This document shows, one piece after another, positions 60,396-64,000 of a stretch of DNA of 64,000 bases. The first letter of the stretch is position 1; each line of letters opens with the position of its first letter. The notes beneath the pieces are model-generated. The model had not been told where the DNA came from. It saw nothing but the letters and a program-made list of their open reading frames with translations, and did not search any database. Source of the DNA: Myrica gale (Eukaryota; Streptophyta; Magnoliopsida; Fagales; Myricaceae); assembly GCA_963930655.1 (NCBI GenBank), contig OZ005609.1, positions 26,606,501 through 26,670,500 of the forward strand, read 5' to 3'. The translations under genes were made by a program, and so were the position numbers.

Positions 60396-62640
60396 ACCTC
60401 ACTTAACTTAGTACGTGTTCAACCAAAGCCTCCGGGCTTAATCATAACATAAATTCTCTTTCATTTGCATAAAACAACTTTTCATGTTTTCTATGCAATG
60501 AACATGCCATGCCACTCTTGAAAATATCGTAATTTCATTTGCATCGAAACGTCTCTCATGCGTTCATGCAAATGATCATGCTATGACATGTTTGAAACAT
60601 CATGCGTACTTGAAACATTCTTCATGCAATACATTACATATGTATTAAAAACATCTTGCCATGCACAATAAAACATGCAGTGTATCATTCCAGTTTTCCA
60701 AAAGGGGTAAGATTCACTTACAGTACTCCTCGCAAATTCTCCTTTGCTCACTTGGCTCCTCGCCTACAAGGAATAGGTTCAATCTTTCAATATACTGCGT
60801 ATAGATGAAACCATATCGGTACGTGTCGGTCCTACGAATTACCCGACAGTCCTATCTTGAAGTCCACTAAGGACAAGTAGCGATAATTCAACGCATTACT
60901 TAATTTAATGGTATAATATAGTTGCCGGATATTTCTTAATCCATCTTGAACTTCCCGTTCATCACTTGACTTCGTACCTTCCATTCGTCGGAACGTTCCC
61001 GAATGACAACTATATTATATCTTTCTGGATATCGTGTGTATATATATATATAATATTTTTAATCATTAAACATTTTATTTAATCTTCTTTAATTAATATA
61101 CTAAATTTAGGTTTTTAATTATTAACTCTATTACAATATATTTCTATTCTCGATTAGGGTTCTAACCAACAACTGACGGATTTAGGATTAAACCTAAGTC
61201 TCTCTTTTATTTCCTGTATTCGGTTAAATCTTTACCTGAATAAATTACTAACCTTAATCATTAACAACCCTTGGCTTGGATATTAAACCTTTATCAATCC
61301 GAGACATTAACCTTGATTAGGGTACATTTTCTCCTCATAAGATCAATTTTAATCCGAGCCCTTTAAGCTTCTTATCTTTGTTCTCTCTCACATACATGTA
61401 GTCTTTTACAATCGAACTTAGGCTCTTAACCTCTAATTCATTCGGTCATGCCTCAATTTAAAACATTTATTGTACAAGACTTCATCTCCAATAGTGACCC
61501 CATCCTCCACTATCATATTCACAACCTAGATCCTATAATTCATGGCACAAACATAAGGTTTCATGCAATACCCTATTCGGCCAACACCAACATGCATAAC
61601 ATTAACATGCATTTTCATTCTCTTATCACATGCATTCTTTTCTCTTCAAGCTTAGTCAAACCCATGGCTTATGTGCACAATCTACCTAGCAAATCAGCCT
61701 ACAAGATCCATATTTTAATCATTCCCAAGATATTTTACACATAGCATGCATTTCGGCCTAATATTGTATAACTACATCCGCAACTCCTCTTACATGCATT
61801 ATCCATTTCCATTGCACTTTCCAACAACCAATTCATGTTCTTATGCATACAAGTTCAGATCCAACATCACATTACAACCTAAGAGTATTCTAAAATTCAA
61901 GAGTTGCAAGAACAAGACATTCGGCCAACATCCATTTATCTCACATTTTTTCCATTTAAATTCATGTATATTTAATCCATTCTCTCCATATACAACAACC
62001 ATAACTGGACCTAACACTTAGGGACCTCAAAAACAATAGATCTAAGGAAAAAATCCAACTTACAACCGGCCAAGTAAAACTCTCATGAAAATCTATTCTT
62101 AACATTTTCCAACTCTCATGCATACATGTCAAATCTTCATCTTCAATATAAATCTCTTCCTCCAGCAACCTAGTTCACAACTAGGATCCATAAATCATGA
62201 AATAATCTTCAAGATCTAGCAAAATGGGACATTTGGCCAACACCCCTTTATTCCTAAAACCTAGACTTTTCTTGCTTCTTTGATTGCTTGCAACCCTCCT
62301 TATTTCATACCAAACTTACAAGTATTCTCCATTAACAACTTAGGATATCTCCACATACATTCTCACTCTTAGATCCAACACAAAACACAATAATAGATCA
62401 CATGATGGGGTATAGATTCGGCCTTCTCCAAAGATATGTATCCTTATCCCCTTCTTTTCCAAAACCATGACTATAAATTATATTTTCCATCTTTAATCCA
62501 CAAGAATCATAGCCAAAGATATTAGATCCATTTAGTATGAACTTTTACAAAACTAATGGACACAACAAGCAAGAGAAGGATTCTAAGAGATGCTGAAAAT
62601 TACCTTCCAATTTTAGCTTTCTTTTCTCTCTTCCCCTTTT

Positions 62641-62722
62641 CTTTTCTTCTCCTTCCCCTTTTCTTCTTCTTCTTCTTCTTCCTTCTCCTTCTTCTTCTTC
62701 CTTCTCCTTCTTCTCCTTGCAC
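62641..62722. repeat. Pyrimidine microsatellite (TTC/TCC)n
   Basis: Uninterrupted C/T tract rich in CTTCTT and CTTCC units. On the plus strand it codes for a spurious Phe/Leu/Pro-rich ORF. Confidence 0.85.
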
Positions 62723-63084
62723 AAAATCCTCTTGGATCCAAGCTTGAAATCACTTTTGGTGGCTCAACCCATTCGGTTTACACCAAGTTCTCTCTTCCTC
62801 TCCCTTTCTCTCTTTCTTGGTTTTCTCTTCTCTCTCCCTTGTGTTGGACGACCAAATGAGAAACAATAAGATTGAGGGTGAAAGGTTGAAGTGTGAAGGA
62901 CCCAAGGGAGGCTGAACTTAGCCTCATTGGGCCAAGGGGGGAAATCCTCCCTTGGTAGCATAAAAAGCAACCATCAAATCATGTCCCCTTACCTTCTCTT
63001 TTTGAAATTTACGTGAAAGACATCTTAGTTTGATTCTTACTTAATTCACTTATGTGTTTGATTCCAAGTCAACTAACTTAGTTA

Positions 63085-63645
63085 CTCCAAGGGCACTTAG
63101 TTGGCCTAATGTAGTTGCAAGGTAACTAGCCCAATAACATAGGGCTTGAAGCCCATAACACAAATCTTAAGGCCCACTTTCATGTGTATGTTGGCAGCCC
63201 AATACCATAGGTCTAGGCAGCCCAATAACATAAATCTAAAGGCCCCCATTATCTTAGGTATTATGTCCAAATCCTAAGTCCAAGGGCTAAGGCCCAACAT
63301 CACAAGCTTAAGCCCATTCCATAAGCTTAAAAGCTAAGGTCCAATAACCTACATCCTCAAAGCCCAATAACATAATTTAAAGCCCAATTTCTTGATCTTC
63401 ATGGTAGCCCAATTGCACACATTTAAAGGCCCAATATCCACCTAATACTCTAAGCCTTATAGCAGCCCAATATCACAACTTCAAGGGCCCATCATCACAT
63501 GTAATTGGGCAGCCCACTTGATTAAATTTCAAGGCCCATCATTCCTAATTTTCGGCCAAGCTTGGGCTGTCCATTTTCAGCCCATTCTTTTAGGCTTTAA
63601 GTCCAACCATTTAAACCTTAATAGCCCAATAATATGGTCCATAAC
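63085..63645. repeat. Array of spaced GCCCAAT / GGCCCA motifs near the LTR end
   Basis: About two dozen occurrences of AGCCCA or GGCCCA, most followed by A or AT, spaced roughly 15-40 bp with varying spacer sequence (for example GCAGCCCAATACCATAGG, GGCAGCCCAATAACAT). On the minus strand they read TGGGCC/TGGGCT, the site II elements bound by TCP-type factors in plant promoters, and ATTGGGC. They lie 210-770 bp inside the LTR end that would be the U3 side if the element is on the minus strand. Confidence 0.7.
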
Positions 63646-64000
63646 ATAATCCTTCAAAAACTAATCAAGGATATAGAAAAGAAATACATTTAATCTAACA
63701 ACTTAAATTGGCTACCTTAAAATGTAGACCTCATCCATTGATATTCCATAATGCTCATTAAATTTAGATCACACCATGGACTCCATTAATTCAAAACAAA
63801 TCACTGAATCCTCAAGCTTACAACGGAGTACGTACTGATTTTTCGGGGTCTCACACGTGGTTCATCTTAGCAATTCCAATCGTTCTCCAATGGATAAGAT
63901 CCTATACAAAATAATGGTCATGAACAAAAATTAGACAAAAAGAGAGATCAACAGTTAATTTGCTTGCTGATATGAGATTTACAGAGAAATGAGGAATGTA

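Larger units (their letters stand above)
59199..63855 (-). mobile_element. 4.66-kb solo-LTR-like or LARD-like insertion nested in the copia element
   Basis: Bounded by a 5-bp target duplication CGTGG (59194-59198 and 63856-63860). It starts TGTCACGCCCCGAA and ends TTCGGGGTCTCACA, so it has TG...CA ends and a short imperfect inverted terminus. Read on the minus strand it begins TGTGAGACCCCGAAAAAT, like Ty3-type LTRs. No gag or pol sequence and no second copy of either end was seen inside, so a single very long LTR (solo LTR) is the simplest reading; a LARD-type non-coding element is the alternative. It holds two tandem-repeat blocks, a TTC microsatellite and a GCCCAAT-rich array. ORFs inside are short and without domains. 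Confidence 0.8.
56098..64000 (-). mobile_element. Degenerate Ty1/copia element, extends past the window, split by a 4.66-kb LTR-like insertion
   Basis: Minus-strand element. Its 3' side has a polypurine tract (GCTTGAGGGGGGTA, complement of about 56256-56269) followed by about 160 bp of LTR-like sequence to about 56098. Upstream lie RNase H, RT, integrase and GAG-pre-integrase regions in the order INT-RT-RH on the minus strand, which defines copia. The coding part is interrupted at 59199-63855 and resumes at 63861-64000 in frame (TIGIAKMNHDLY across the junction). The 5' part lies beyond the window. Confidence 0.88.

Noticed and set aside
61448..62021. ORFs of 98 and 91 aa in the long LTR
   Set aside because: Low-complexity His/Ile/Asn-rich translations of AT-rich DNA without family signal.
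62556..62747. 63-aa ORF with poly-Phe/Leu
   Set aside because: Translation of a pyrimidine microsatellite.

Overview
This window is nuclear DNA of a flowering plant, most likely a eudicot. It carries GT-AG introns, several full plant gene models (WOX13-type homeobox, PIG-H, VPS11, MLH3, SRPK, GLR), AT-rich intergenic DNA and typical plant transposons. I cannot name the species. Exon boundaries below were placed by hand from reading frame, GT/AG sites and remembered family conservation; codon phase was checked at every junction.

The left half (1-34500) is gene-rich. In order it holds the 3' part of a WOX13-clade homeobox gene (+), PIG-H of GPI-anchor synthesis (+, with a tRNA-derived SINE in an intron and a decayed second copy of its last exon), VPS11 (+, 957 aa), MLH3 (-, 25 exons, 1213 aa, also with a decayed second copy of its last exon), an Ala-rich nuclear-looking protein of unknown function (+, 384 aa) and an SR-protein kinase (-, 448 aa). 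VPS11 and MLH3 converge, as do the 384-aa gene and the kinase. Several small MITE-like repeats lie between the kinase and the next gene.

The right half (34500-64000) is dominated by mobile DNA. A clade-3-like glutamate-receptor-like channel gene (GLR) is open throughout but is split in exon 2 by a 4.17-kb LINE with a 12-bp target duplication. Downstream come a copia integrase relic, a 1.6-kb inverted-repeat (foldback-like) element, and a broken partial GLR copy flanked by CACTA-type termini and interrupted by an LTR fragment. Next is a 7.5-kb non-autonomous CACTA element with GC-rich subterminal arrays that carries fragments of host genes, including one clear ARF GTPase exon (Pack-CACTA type). 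The window ends in a degenerate Ty1/copia element on the minus strand, itself split by a 4.66-kb LTR-like insertion (TG...CA, 5-bp target duplication).

The host genes do not form one pathway; they are neighbours. The coherent story is structural: local duplications of terminal exons in the gene-rich part, and layered transposon insertion, gene-fragment capture and gene disruption in the GLR part.
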